Below, piece by piece: positions 34,624 to 42,644 of a stretch of 64,000 bases of DNA. Source of the stretch: Pyxidicoccus caerfyrddinensis (lineage in GTDB: Bacteria > Myxococcota > Myxococcia > Myxococcales > Myxococcaceae). Under the pieces are notes generated by a model. The model was not told where the DNA came from. It saw only the letters and a list, made by a program, of their open reading frames with translations, and did no database searches. The stretch lies in the NCBI RefSeq assembly GCF_010894405.1, contig NZ_JAAIYA010000014.1:124001-188000 (forward strand), given 5' to 3'. How positions within the stretch are numbered: position 1 is the first letter of the stretch; each line of letters begins with the position of its first letter. The translations under genes were made by a program, and so were the position numbers.

Positions 34624-35352
34624 TCAGGCGGGGCGCCGGGCCCACAGGCGCAGTCCCACCGGTTTCAACGTGCCGGCCTCGATGCCACGCTGCTCCGCGC
34701 TGTAGACGTGGTCGGTGATGGCTTCTGCTTCAGCATGAGCGGCCGTGCCCGCGCCGATGTAGCGGTAGAGGTACGGGCCTTCGTGGGCCCCGAGCAGCTC
34801 GAAGCGCCGGCCGAGCTCCTCCTTCATCCGCCATCCCTCCGAGAGAGCTTCTCCGTCATGCGAGTGCTCCTCGCGCCAGCGTGACACGGGCTCCGTGGAC
34901 GGCGCGCCGTGGATGCGTGCCGGCGGGTAGCGGCCCGCGGCGGCGAGCAGCTCCTGCGTCTCGAAGTACCAGCGTGCGGTGGCGGCATCCGGCGCCTCGA
35001 CGGAGAACTCCTCGGCGATGAGCAGGCCCCCTGGCACGAGCAGCCGCCGCGCATGCTCGACGGCCTCGGCGAGCGGGGTGATGTGGTGCAGCGACGTCAC
35101 GAAGAGGAGGGCGTCGAAGGGAGCCGCCTCGAACTCGAGCAGCCCTGTCTCATGCCACGTCACTCCTGGAGCGGCGGCGCGCTCCGCTGGCTGCTTCACG
35201 TCGATGGCCGTCACCTCGTGGCCGGCGCGCGCGAGCACGGCGGCAAGCTCTCCCTTCCCACAGCCCACGTCGAGCACGCGGCGCCGTCCCGCCAGCAGGG
35301 GCTCAACGAAGGCGCGGGTCTCTCTCAGGGCTCGGCTCTGCCAGATCGTCAT
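34624..35352 (-). CDS. class I SAM-dependent methyltransferase
   Basis: A 242-residue cytoplasmic enzyme of the Rossmann-fold methyltransferase class. Motif I 'VLDVGCGKGELAAVL' binds SAM, followed by 'VTAIDV' (acidic residue for ribose), 'DALLFVTSLHHI' and 'LLVPGGLLIAEEF'. The C-terminal third, rich in His and Tyr, would hold the acceptor site; the acceptor is unknown. It converges with the DUF3667 gene 10 bases away. Confidence 0.92.
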   Translation of the reverse strand: MTIWQSRALRETRAFVEPLLAGRRRVLDVGCGKGELAAVLARAGHEVTAIDVKQPAERAAAPGVTWHETGLLEFEAAPFDALLFVTSLHHITPLAEAVEHARRLLVPGGLLIAEEFSVEAPDAATARWYFETQELLAAAGRYPPARIHGAPSTEPVSRWREEHSHDGEALSEGWRMKEELGRRFELLGAHEGPYLYRYIGAGTAAHAEAEAITDHVYSAEQRGIEAGTLKPVGLRLWARRPA

Positions 35353-35466
35353 CGTCAGCGCGTCTCCTCAATCCCGGTCCTACTCGTCCCCGTGGTGAGT
35401 GGCCATGTCTTCCCAATCGGAAGTGGATATTGCGACGGTGCGAGGTCACATCGACCATGGGCGCTG

Positions 35467-36084
35467 ATGAATACGTCCAGGCTCTTTCGAAGGTCTCTCC
35501 TGTGGCCCCTCCTGGCCATCGCCTCGCAGTCCCTTCAGGCGAGCGCACAGGAGGGTTCAAGTGCAGCGAAGCCCCAGCCTGCACGGCCTGTGATGCGAGA
35601 CGGGCAACGTGACTTCGACTGGGAGCTGGGGACCTGGAAGACACAGCTGAAGCGCCGGCTGCGTCCCCTGACCGGTTCCAATGACTGGGTCGAGTACGAG
35701 GGCACGACAGTGGTTCGGAAGGTCTGGAACGGGCGCGCCAACCTGGTGGAGCTGGATGTCACCGGTCCGGCAGGGCACATCGAAGGGTTGTCGCTGCGCC
35801 TCTACAACCCCGAGTTCCGCCAGTGGAGCCTCAACTTCTCCAACAGCGCCAGCGGCACGCTGACCCTGCCCACGATGGGCGGCTTCAACAATGGACGCGG
35901 CGAGTTCTACGCCCAGGAAACACTGAATGGCCGGGCCATCTTCGTTCGCTTCGTCATCTCGGACATCACGCCGGAGTCATGCCGATTCGAGCAGGCGTTC
36001 TCTGACGATGGGGGCAAGACCTGGGAAGTGAACTGGATTGCCATGGACACGCGGGTGAAGAGTCGAGCTGACAAAGCGCAGTGA
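35467..36084 (+). CDS. secreted DUF1579-like protein
   Basis: A 205-residue exported protein: signal peptide to about residue 28 (SLQASAQ), then a lipocalin-like beta-barrel pattern ('RDFDWELGTWKTQLKRRLRP', 'WVEYEGTTVVRKVWNG') that resembles DUF1579 and related lipocalin-type domains. The fold suggests binding of a small ligand. I chose ATG 35467 because it begins the signal peptide; the frame is open much further upstream but there it overlaps the methyltransferase gene. It converges with the cupin gene, 10 bases apart. Confidence 0.78.
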   Translation: MNTSRLFRRSLLWPLLAIASQSLQASAQEGSSAAKPQPARPVMRDGQRDFDWELGTWKTQLKRRLRPLTGSNDWVEYEGTTVVRKVWNGRANLVELDVTGPAGHIEGLSLRLYNPEFRQWSLNFSNSASGTLTLPTMGGFNNGRGEFYAQETLNGRAIFVRFVISDITPESCRFEQAFSDDGGKTWEVNWIAMDTRVKSRADKAQ

Positions 36085-36094
36085 AGGCTCACGG

Positions 36095-36391
36095 CTACAG
36101 GTCGACAATGACCAGCGTCCCCCGGCTGCCCTCGCGCACGGTGTGAGGCGTCCGCGCCTCCACGAGGTACAGCTCTCCCGCGCGCACGGTGGTGGGGACA
36201 CCGGACACCGACAGTTCCATGACTCCCTCCAGCACCAGCAGGGCTTCGTCGTACGGATGCGACTCCTCTTCGAGCGGCAGCGCATCCATGCGCAGCACCT
36301 TCACGTTCGCCGCGCCCACCTTCCCCAGCACGCGCGAGCGCCAGGCCTGGGGCAGCGCGGCGGATTCCGAGACGAGATTCAGCAAGGGCAT
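36095..36391 (-). CDS. small cupin-domain protein
   Basis: A 98-residue single-domain cupin. The two cupin motifs are partly visible: 'EEESHPYDEALLVLEGVMEL' (motif 1, with His and Glu in metal-ligand positions) and 'AGELYLVEARTPHTV' (motif 2 with its His). It may bind a metal and a small molecule as a sensor, isomerase or dioxygenase-like protein. A perfect 12-bp palindrome lies just upstream of its ribosome site. Confidence 0.85.
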   Translation of the reverse strand: MPLLNLVSESAALPQAWRSRVLGKVGAANVKVLRMDALPLEEESHPYDEALLVLEGVMELSVSGVPTTVRAGELYLVEARTPHTVREGSRGTLVIVDL

Positions 36392-36395
36392 GTCC

Positions 36396-36407
36396 TGGCT
36401 ATAGCCA
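36396..36407. promoter_or_regulatory. perfect palindrome before the cupin gene
   Basis: TGGCTATAGCCA is a perfect 12-bp palindrome 5 bases upstream of the cupin ATG on the minus strand. A protein bound here would block initiation, so an operator is plausible. Confidence 0.4.
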
Positions 36408-36459
36408 GTGCCGGATGACCGGGAAAGGGCTCGGAGCGCTCTTGATGGACTGTACCGGG

Positions 36460-36490
36460 GCCGGGCACGCGTGGCTGTGCCTTGCCCGGC
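36460..36490 (-). terminator. possible terminator between the SRPBCC and cupin genes
   Basis: GCCGGGCA and TGCCCGGC form a perfect 8-bp stem with a 15-base loop, about 105 bases past the SRPBCC stop. Confidence 0.35.
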
Positions 36491-36594
36491 AAACCTCCGT
36501 CTCGATTTTCCAGACAGCGTCTGGACAGTTGCAGAAGGCGGAGCCGCCCGCGGACTCGCCGATGGCGAAGGTGAACGGGAATCAGGCGCGGCCT

Positions 36595-37038
36595 TCACGG
36601 TGAGGCAGCGCGGGCACGCAGGCGCTCCGCGAGCGCGCGATTGAGGCCCTCGTAGGCGGGCCGGAAGCCTTCGATGCGCTTGCGCCCCATGAGCGTGATG
36701 ATGAAGCCGGAGAAGTCCTCGCCGTGGACCAGCCGCGTTCCCGTGCCGTCCGGAGTCAGGCGGAAGTAGTGGAGGCCACTCAGCACTCCGGGCACGCCGC
36801 CCCTCCATTCGAGCGCCTGGCCGGGCTCCCAGCGCACGAGGGTGGCCTTGAAGCCGTACCGCTTTCCCGAGCCGTCCGGTGAGCTGACCTTCATCGCCAC
36901 GCGCCCGCCCTGCTTCGCCTCACCCCGGGCTTCGAGCAGGAGGGGATTCCATTCGGCGTAGCGGGCGAAGTCGCTGAGGACCTGCCACACCTCGGTGGGC
37001 GTCGCGTCGAGCCGCGTCTCTGTCTCCAGCCGGACCAT
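36595..37038 (-). CDS. SRPBCC family (START/Bet v1-like) protein
   Basis: A 147-residue protein of the polyketide cyclase/START-like fold: 'VRLETETRLDATPTEVWQVL' opens the sheet, 'FARYAEWNPLLLEARGEAK' is the typical SRPBCC loop, and a long C-terminal helix ('AYEGLNRALAERLRARA') closes the pocket. It should bind a hydrophobic ligand; the ligand is unknown. ATG 37038 begins the domain; longer upstream readings overlap the divergent hydrolase gene. Confidence 0.88.
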   Translation of the reverse strand: MVRLETETRLDATPTEVWQVLSDFARYAEWNPLLLEARGEAKQGGRVAMKVSSPDGSGKRYGFKATLVRWEPGQALEWRGGVPGVLSGLHYFRLTPDGTGTRLVHGEDFSGFIITLMGRKRIEGFRPAYEGLNRALAERLRARAASP

Positions 37039-37156
37039 GGCCCCAGTGTTTCCCAGCGCCCCTTCTGATTCCAAGCCCCGGCACGTGGCCGATTCGTCCA
37101 ATCGCTCCTCGCGGCTCACGCCTACCTTGCCAGGCAACCCACTTCGGGAGCCCCCC

Positions 37157-37948
37157 ATGTGCTTCGACGCTGATTCCTCACCTCCCATCCCCAGCAACCC
37201 GCGCGTGGCCGTGAGCTCCCAGCGGCTCATGCTGACGGCGGCGGATGGCAACAGCTTCGCCGCGTTCCTCGCCGCCCCGGAGCGTGCGTCCGGCGTGGGC
37301 GTGGTCGTCCTCCCGGACGTCCGGGGCCTTCATCGTTTCTACACGGAGCTCGGGCTGCGGTTCGCGGAGAGCGGGCACACGGCACTCGTGCTCGACTACT
37401 ACGGACGCACCGCCGGGACCGGCGAGCGGGACGAGGACTTTCCGTACAAGGAGCACATGGCCCGCCTCACCCCCCGTGGGCTGTGGACCGACCTGTCCGC
37501 AGCCGTCAGCCACCTGCGCTCCGCTGAAGGAGGCGCCTGCCAGTCGCTCATCACCGTGGGCTTCTGCCTCGGTGGGCGCGTGGCGATTCTCGCCGGGGCG
37601 CAGGGGTACGGCCTGGCCGGTGTCGTCGGCTTCTACTGCTGGCCCGCTGCGGGACGGGACGGCGCGCCGGGGCCGACCCAGCGCGCGGCGGACCTCGCCG
37701 CACCGGTGCTGGCGTTGATGGCGGGCGACGACCCGGGCATCCCCGCGGCGGACGTCGCCGCCTTCGAAGCAGCCCTCGCCCAGGCGGGCGTCGACCACGA
37801 GGTGGTGACGTACGCCGGTGCTCCGCACAGCTTCTTCGACGTGAAGCAGCGGGACTTCACCGAGGCCTCGGCGGATGCCTGGAGGCGCGTCCTCGCGTTC
37901 GTCCAGCGGGTCACCGCGCGGGTCGATGCCACCGCTGGAACTTCGTAG
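37157..37948 (+). CDS. dienelactone hydrolase family protein
   Basis: A 263-residue alpha/beta hydrolase with the dienelactone-hydrolase triad: Cys137 in 'GFCLGG', Asp191 in 'GDDPGIP' and His224 in 'APHSFFD'. These enzymes hydrolyse lactones or esters in aromatic-compound breakdown or detoxification; the substrate here is open. No signal peptide, so cytoplasmic. ATG 37157 is preceded by GGGAG. The gene is divergent from the SRPBCC gene. Confidence 0.93.
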   Translation: MCFDADSSPPIPSNPRVAVSSQRLMLTAADGNSFAAFLAAPERASGVGVVVLPDVRGLHRFYTELGLRFAESGHTALVLDYYGRTAGTGERDEDFPYKEHMARLTPRGLWTDLSAAVSHLRSAEGGACQSLITVGFCLGGRVAILAGAQGYGLAGVVGFYCWPAAGRDGAPGPTQRAADLAAPVLALMAGDDPGIPAADVAAFEAALAQAGVDHEVVTYAGAPHSFFDVKQRDFTEASADAWRRVLAFVQRVTARVDATAGTS

Positions 37949-37983
37949 GGATGCAGCACCGTGTCCTTCCGAGCGCGGCTGCG

Positions 37984-38034
37984 TGACACCGGGGCTCGCA
38001 CCGTGTGACACCCGGCCGGCATGAGCATGACACC
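37984..38034 (+). promoter_or_regulatory. three 22-bp-spaced TGACACC direct repeats
   Basis: TGACACC occurs at 37984, 38006 and 38028, exactly 22 bp apart, that is two helical turns, so the sites share one face of the DNA. The sequence gCTGTCACGC follows near 38039 in inverted orientation. The array lies 75-125 bases before the GTG start of a secreted-protein gene, a position suited to an activator or enhancer-binding protein. Confidence 0.55.
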
Positions 38035-38109
38035 CGCGCTGTCACGCGCGGCGGTTGGCGCGGTCCGCAAAGTGCACTGCGGAGGGCTGTCCTTCTCGAG
38101 GAGCCCACC

Positions 38110-38685
38110 GTGAAAGCCTTCTGGAACCTCTGCGCCCTTGCCGCCTTCGCGACCGCATCCACCGCCCTCGCGGGCGAAGTGAACGGCCAGTTCTTCGCGC
38201 GCTACTACGTCGACCTGAATTCGCGCAGCCCGTCCGGCACGCCCATCTACTCGACCTTCATCCCGCCGGGCGGCAGCACTCCGATTCCGTACGAGACGTT
38301 CACCATCGCCGACAGCGTGGCCGGGGTAGGCACGTGCTGGAGGGTCTCGGCCATCCGGCTCGGGACTTCCGCGGAGCAGAAGATGTGGATTCAAGCCACG
38401 CCTGGAAACTGGGTGTCGCTCGCTGATGACGTCGTCAACACCCTCGACCCCAGCGCGTACATCTACACCGCGAACCCGAACGAAACCGTCATCCGCATCG
38501 CCGACTACTCGGCCTTTGCCCCGGGCTCGCAGGGCCAGTTCCTCGTCACCCTCGATTCCATCTTCTACCCGCCCGAGACGCGCCTGCAGTCCTGCGACCG
38601 CTTCGCGCTGAGCTCTGGCTGGCCCTACGTGCGCATCAGTGCCTCGGGCGCGGTGACGTTCGTGAAGCGCCAGGGCTACCCGTAG
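38110..38685 (+). CDS. secreted protein, function unknown
   Basis: A 191-residue exported protein with a signal peptide ending TALA (about residue 21) and a mature beta-rich domain with two Cys ('GTCWRVSAIR' and 'LQSCDRFALS') that could form one disulfide. I recognise no family. The GTG start is supported by GAGGAG about 7 bases upstream and by the signal peptide starting there. The promoter region carries three evenly spaced repeats, so expression is probably regulated. Confidence 0.72.
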   Translation: MKAFWNLCALAAFATASTALAGEVNGQFFARYYVDLNSRSPSGTPIYSTFIPPGGSTPIPYETFTIADSVAGVGTCWRVSAIRLGTSAEQKMWIQATPGNWVSLADDVVNTLDPSAYIYTANPNETVIRIADYSAFAPGSQGQFLVTLDSIFYPPETRLQSCDRFALSSGWPYVRISASGAVTFVKRQGYP

Positions 38686-38762
38686 CGACGGCTCCCCCTC
38701 CGCGAGGCAGGCAGCCAGGCGGCGGGGCAGGGCGGACGAGCGTTGCCGCACCCGGAGCCCTC

Positions 38763-39965
38763 ATGCATGCTGGCGCGCCTGCATCCATGAGGACCGCTCT
38801 CAGACCGTTGCCCGCGCTCACCGGCCTGCGCTTCCTGGCGGCCTTCCACGTGGTGCTGTTCCACTACCTGGACCGGGACGGCCTGCCGGCGTGGCTCGCC
38901 AACACGGTGGACAGCGGCCCCAACAGCGTGACGCTGTTCTTCGTCCTCTCCGGCTTCATCCTCGCCTACAGCTACCTGGGCGCCGAGCCGGACGCCACGG
39001 TGCCCCGCCGCGCGTTCTGGCTGGCGCGCTTCGCCCGCGTGTATCCGGTGTACCTGCTCGGCCTCGTGCTCGCCGCGCCCGTCTTCGTGGGCAAGGTGCT
39101 CCAGCAGCAGGGCGTCACGGGCGAGTCGCTGCTCACCATCGCCGGCATCGGCACCGCGGTGGGCGGGCTGTTCCAGGCGTGGCTCCCTGGCGCGGCCTGC
39201 CAGTGGAACTGCCCCGGCTGGTCGCTGTCCGTGGAGGCATTCTTCTACCTGGTGTTCCCCTTCGCGGCGCTGCCCGTGCTGCGCATGAGCCGCAGTGGGC
39301 TGCGGGTGGCCCTGGCTCTGTCGGCGCTCGCGGGCGTGGTGCTCATGGGCGGCTGGCTGTACGGCCTGTACGTGGCGTCGCAGCCCGGCAGTGGTCTGGA
39401 CTCCGAGGCCTGGAAGGTGGTGGGTGCGTACAACCCGCTGCTGCGCCTGCCGCAGTTCCTCTGTGGCGTGTTCCTGGGCCGGCTGTACTGCCTGCGCCCG
39501 CGAGTCTCCGTGCCCTTCGACAGGGCCATGGTGGCGGTGGGCGTGGTGGTGAGCCTGGTGCTGTTCGGGGTGCAGTGGGGCCATCTCGCGCTGTACTTCA
39601 AGGACCTGGCGTTGCTGCCCGGCTTCGCGTGCCTCATCTGGGGGCTCGCGGGTGGGACGGACCCGCTGGCGCGCGCGCTGGCCCGGCCAGGCATGGTGGC
39701 GCTGGGCGAGGCCAGCTATGCGCTGTACCTGCTGCACTCGCCCCTCAACAACTGGCTGCACGCCGTGGACGTGTACCTGCGGCTGGGCTGGTGGTCCCGG
39801 GGCCCGGTCTTCTTCACCGGGTACGCGCTGCTGTGCGTGGCCGTCTCGCTCGTCGTCTTCCGCCGCGTGGAGGAACCCTCGCGCCGCTGGCTGCGCAGCC
39901 GGCTGGCCGCGCCCGCGCGCCCGGCGTCACCGGCGTCGCTCGACGTGGGGACCGCGCGGACGTAG
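38763..39965 (+). CDS. acyltransferase 3 family membrane protein (OafA/YrhL-like)
   Basis: A 400-residue inner-membrane O-acyltransferase with about ten membrane helices. Family signatures are present: 'LTGLRFLAAFHVVLFHY' with the catalytic His of the first helix, 'TLFFVLSGFILAYSY', 'FARVYPVYLL' and 'SYALYLLHSPLNNWL'. Members acetylate or succinylate sugars of LPS, exopolysaccharide or antibiotics. No polysaccharide gene is adjacent, so the acceptor is open. ATG 38763 follows GGAG by 5 bases. It converges with the next gene 3 bases away. Confidence 0.93.
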   Translation: MHAGAPASMRTALRPLPALTGLRFLAAFHVVLFHYLDRDGLPAWLANTVDSGPNSVTLFFVLSGFILAYSYLGAEPDATVPRRAFWLARFARVYPVYLLGLVLAAPVFVGKVLQQQGVTGESLLTIAGIGTAVGGLFQAWLPGAACQWNCPGWSLSVEAFFYLVFPFAALPVLRMSRSGLRVALALSALAGVVLMGGWLYGLYVASQPGSGLDSEAWKVVGAYNPLLRLPQFLCGVFLGRLYCLRPRVSVPFDRAMVAVGVVVSLVLFGVQWGHLALYFKDLALLPGFACLIWGLAGGTDPLARALARPGMVALGEASYALYLLHSPLNNWLHAVDVYLRLGWWSRGPVFFTGYALLCVAVSLVVFRRVEEPSRRWLRSRLAAPARPASPASLDVGTART

Positions 39966-39968
39966 CGC

Positions 39969-40415
39969 TCACCACTCCCGCTTGAAGGGGAAGTTCAGCA
40001 GGGCCCAGAGGGCGCGGAGGCGGTGGATGGCGGGATAGGTCTCCGCCCCGAAGTGACTCTCGAAGTGCTGGCGCCTTCGCTCTTCGAGATAGATCTCGTG
40101 GATGCTGAGGGTGCGCACCTCCTCGCCGTGCCAGGTCTCGAACTCCCACGAGGCGAAGTCGTCGATGACTCTGTGCGGAGGGCCCTGGGGTGGGAGCCCC
40201 TGGATGAGGCTCGAAATCCTCCGCATGACCGAGGCATTGAAGACGTGCTTCGTCTGCTCGGAGACCCGACCCGCGCCATGGACGAGCCACGAGTGCGTGT
40301 ATGTGGCCCGGCCCGAGGAGGTGAGCCGGAGCTGGACGGCGTGGAGCTCGTCCTCGAAGCCGGGCACGCGGGCCATGACCACCAGCTCGCCCTTCTTGAG
40401 CCGCTCATACGGCAT
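39969..40415 (-). CDS. hypothetical protein downstream of a LysR gene
   Basis: A 148-residue cytoplasmic protein with no family that I can name. It has a beta-rich first half ('GELVVMARVPGFEDELHAVQ', 'GRATYTHSWLVHG') and a helical second half rich in His, Arg and Glu. It lies 15 bases after the LysR gene in the same direction, so the two are probably one transcript. Confidence 0.7.
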   Translation of the reverse strand: MPYERLKKGELVVMARVPGFEDELHAVQLRLTSSGRATYTHSWLVHGAGRVSEQTKHVFNASVMRRISSLIQGLPPQGPPHRVIDDFASWEFETWHGEEVRTLSIHEIYLEERRRQHFESHFGAETYPAIHRLRALWALLNFPFKREW

Positions 40416-40430
40416 GGGTGCTCCAGGTGC

Positions 40431-41324
40431 TCATGGGCGCTCACCGCGCAGCCGGGGGGCTTCGCGCTGGAAGGCCTCCACCAGCAGGTCGATGGCCGCC
40501 CGTACGCGCGCGGCGTGCTGGAGGTCCGGATGCACGACGAGCCACGCCTCTCGCGTGGGAAGCGCGTCCACTGGAGAGAGCCTCGCGAGGTCCGGCACCG
40601 CGTCCGCGAGGTAGCAGGGCAGCACCGTGAGCCCCAGTCCCTTACGTGCCGCCTCCAGCAGCACATAGCGGCTGTTGCTGCGCAGGGCGAACAGGGCTCC
40701 GTTCCCCGCGCGCTCCAGCCACTGCTGCTCCGGCGTCTGTGACAGGGAGTCGTCGTAGCCGAGCAGCACGTGCTCGCGCAGGGACTCCAGCTTCGGACGC
40801 CCGTGCTTGCGCACATATGCCTTCGAGCCGTACAGCGCGAAGGAGAGGTCTCCCAGCTTGCGCACGGTGAGCGCGGGCTCCTGCGGGCGGAACAGCCGCA
40901 CGGCGAGGTCCGCTTCCCGGCGCGAGAGGTTGAGCACCTGCGTGGCCGCGAGCAATTCCAGGCGCAGCGCGGGGTGGCGCGCGCGCCAGTCGGGCAGGTG
41001 GGGCGCGAGCACGTGGCTCACCACCGTCTCCGGCGCCGTGACGCGCACGCTGCCGGACACCTGGACGTCCGCTCCGGCGAGCTGGCGCTCCAGCGTGGTG
41101 GTCGTGTCGTCGATGTGCCGGGCGGCCTCCACCGCCTGCTCGCCCGCGGCCGTCAGCCGCATGCCTCCGGGGGCCTTCTCCAGGAGGCGCACGCCCACGG
41201 CACGCTCCAGCGCCGCGAGCCGCCGGCCCACCGTCGCCGCGTCCACGCGCAGCTTGCGAGCCGCCGATGCGAGCGAGCCGCCCTCATGCACGGCCAGCAG
41301 GTAGCGCAGGTCATTCCAGTCCAC
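40431..41324 (-). CDS. LysR family transcriptional regulator
   Basis: A 297-residue regulator: winged helix-turn-helix at 2-60 ('MDWNDLRYLLAVHEGGSLAS...VGRRLAALE') and a periplasmic-binding-like effector domain from about 90. The helix-turn-helix sequence resembles the subgroup that acts on a divergent neighbour. It is transcribed away from the pyridoxal-phosphate dehydratase gene, with 113 bases between, which contain a 17-bp palindrome with the LysR T-N11-A spacing. The effector is unknown. Confidence 0.94.
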   Translation of the reverse strand: MDWNDLRYLLAVHEGGSLASAARKLRVDAATVGRRLAALERAVGVRLLEKAPGGMRLTAAGEQAVEAARHIDDTTTTLERQLAGADVQVSGSVRVTAPETVVSHVLAPHLPDWRARHPALRLELLAATQVLNLSRREADLAVRLFRPQEPALTVRKLGDLSFALYGSKAYVRKHGRPKLESLREHVLLGYDDSLSQTPEQQWLERAGNGALFALRSNSRYVLLEAARKGLGLTVLPCYLADAVPDLARLSPVDALPTREAWLVVHPDLQHAARVRAAIDLLVEAFQREAPRLRGERP

Positions 41325-41410
41325 GCCTGCATTCTCGCATGCCTGCCCCCGCGCTCCTGCCCCTTCCGCGCGGGCACCCCGGCTGGCACATCCATGGGGC
41401 CGCGCGCGGG

Positions 41411-41427
41411 TGTCCGCGCCGCGGACA
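41411..41427. promoter_or_regulatory. 17-bp palindrome between LysR and dehydratase genes
   Basis: TGTCCGCG-C-CGCGGACA is a perfect dyad and contains T-N11-A, the LysR box spacing (41413 to 41425). It ends 10 bases before the GTG of the dehydratase and overlaps its ribosome site, so it may be the regulator's binding site. Confidence 0.5.
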
Positions 41428-41437
41428 GGAGTCCCAC

Positions 41438-42427
41438 GTGTCCTCCGAGCTCCGGGCCGTCACGCCCCAGTCCATCCTCCAGGCGCGCGAGCGCATCGCG
41501 CCGTTCATCCGTCACACGCCGCTGGAGCCCTCCGCCGCGCTCTCCGCGCGGACGGGCGGCCGCGTCTTCCTCAAGCTGGAGTGCCTCCAGGTGACGGGCA
41601 GCTTCAAGCCGCGCATCTCCTTCAACAAGCTGCTGTACGTGGACGCGTCGACGCGCGCACGGGGCGTGGTGGCCTCCACCGCCGGAGGGCATGGCATCGG
41701 GCTCGCCCATGCGGGGCGGCGGCTCGGCGTCCCCGTGGAGTTGTTCCTTCCGCATACCGCGGATGCTCGCAAGGTGGAGGTCATGCGCCGCGACGGAGCG
41801 CGGCTCCACTTCCACGATTCAGTACCCGCCGCTCGCGAGGCGGCCCGGGCCCACGCTCGCGAGCACCAGCGCCTCTTCGTCTCCGCCTACAACGACCCGG
41901 ACATCATCTCCGGCGGTGGCACCGTGGGGTTGGAGGTGCTCGACGACCTGCCCGAAGTAGACCTCGCGGTGGTGGGCATTGGCGGGGGTGGCCTCATCAG
42001 CGGCATGGGCGTGGCGATGAAGGCGCGCAACCCGCGCATGCAACTGTGGGGTGTGCAGCCCGAGGTGAGCCCGGTGCTCGCCGAGTGGATGCGCCACGGC
42101 CGGCCCGTTCCCGTGGAGTCGCGGCCGAGCATCGCCGACGGCCTGGGCGCGCAGCCCGAGCCCGACACCCTCACGCTGCCCCTCGCTCGCGAGTACGTGG
42201 ACCGGGTGCTGCTCGTGTCGGAGGAGGACCTCCGGGACGCAATGGCGTGGCTGCTGGAGGAACACCAGCTCGTCGTCGAGCCCTCTGGAGCCGCCACCGT
42301 GGCCGCGTTGCTGCGCCATCCGCCCGAGGGCTTCCGCCACATCGCCGTGGTCATCACCGGCCGCAACATCAGCCGGGCCCGGTACGTCCAGTTGCTCGGT
42401 GAGCGACTCACAGCGCCGCCCGCGTGA
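41438..42427 (+). CDS. pyridoxal-phosphate-dependent threonine/serine dehydratase-like enzyme
   Basis: A 329-residue cytoplasmic fold-type II PLP enzyme. The Schiff-base Lys lies in 'VTGSFKPR' (about 48), the substrate loop is 'STAGGHGIGLAHAG', the phosphate-binding glycine loop is 'GIGGGGLISG' (about 180), and 'VVEPSGAATVAAL' and 'ITGRNIS' close the site. It resembles catabolic TdcB-like threonine/serine dehydratases without the regulatory ACT domain. 'ASTAGGHG' rather than 'ASAGNHAQ' hints at a different substrate, so threonine use is uncertain. The GTG start at 41438 has AGGAG 7 bases upstream. It is divergent from LysR, its likely regulator. Confidence 0.88.
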   Translation: MSSELRAVTPQSILQARERIAPFIRHTPLEPSAALSARTGGRVFLKLECLQVTGSFKPRISFNKLLYVDASTRARGVVASTAGGHGIGLAHAGRRLGVPVELFLPHTADARKVEVMRRDGARLHFHDSVPAAREAARAHAREHQRLFVSAYNDPDIISGGGTVGLEVLDDLPEVDLAVVGIGGGGLISGMGVAMKARNPRMQLWGVQPEVSPVLAEWMRHGRPVPVESRPSIADGLGAQPEPDTLTLPLAREYVDRVLLVSEEDLRDAMAWLLEEHQLVVEPSGAATVAALLRHPPEGFRHIAVVITGRNISRARYVQLLGERLTAPPA

Positions 42428-42644
42428 GCTGGCTGTCGACGAGGAGATGCTTCACCCTCACCTCTAACGAGCCGCAGCCCCTCCAGCCATAGAGAAAACC
42501 TCACCTCGACGAAGGAACAATCTCTGGATGGCCCCGGCCTCCGCGCTGTTCCAGGTGCGCCACGACACTTCCCGGCCTGGGCGACTTGCATCTGCTCCGC
42601 GCCGTTGAATGTTGAGGTCAACGCGCACTTTCGGAGAGAGGGCC

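Noticed and set aside
36415-36603. 62-codon plus-strand frame between the cupin and SRPBCC genes
   Set aside because: No ribosome site, no recognisable domain, overlaps a hairpin and the SRPBCC stop; probably chance.
38056-38070. Sigma-54-like promoter (TTGGCGCGGTCCGCA) after the TGACACC repeats
   Set aside because: The GG and GC elements are 8 bases apart, not the 10 of sigma-54 promoters, so I do not call it although the repeat array would suit an enhancer-binding protein.
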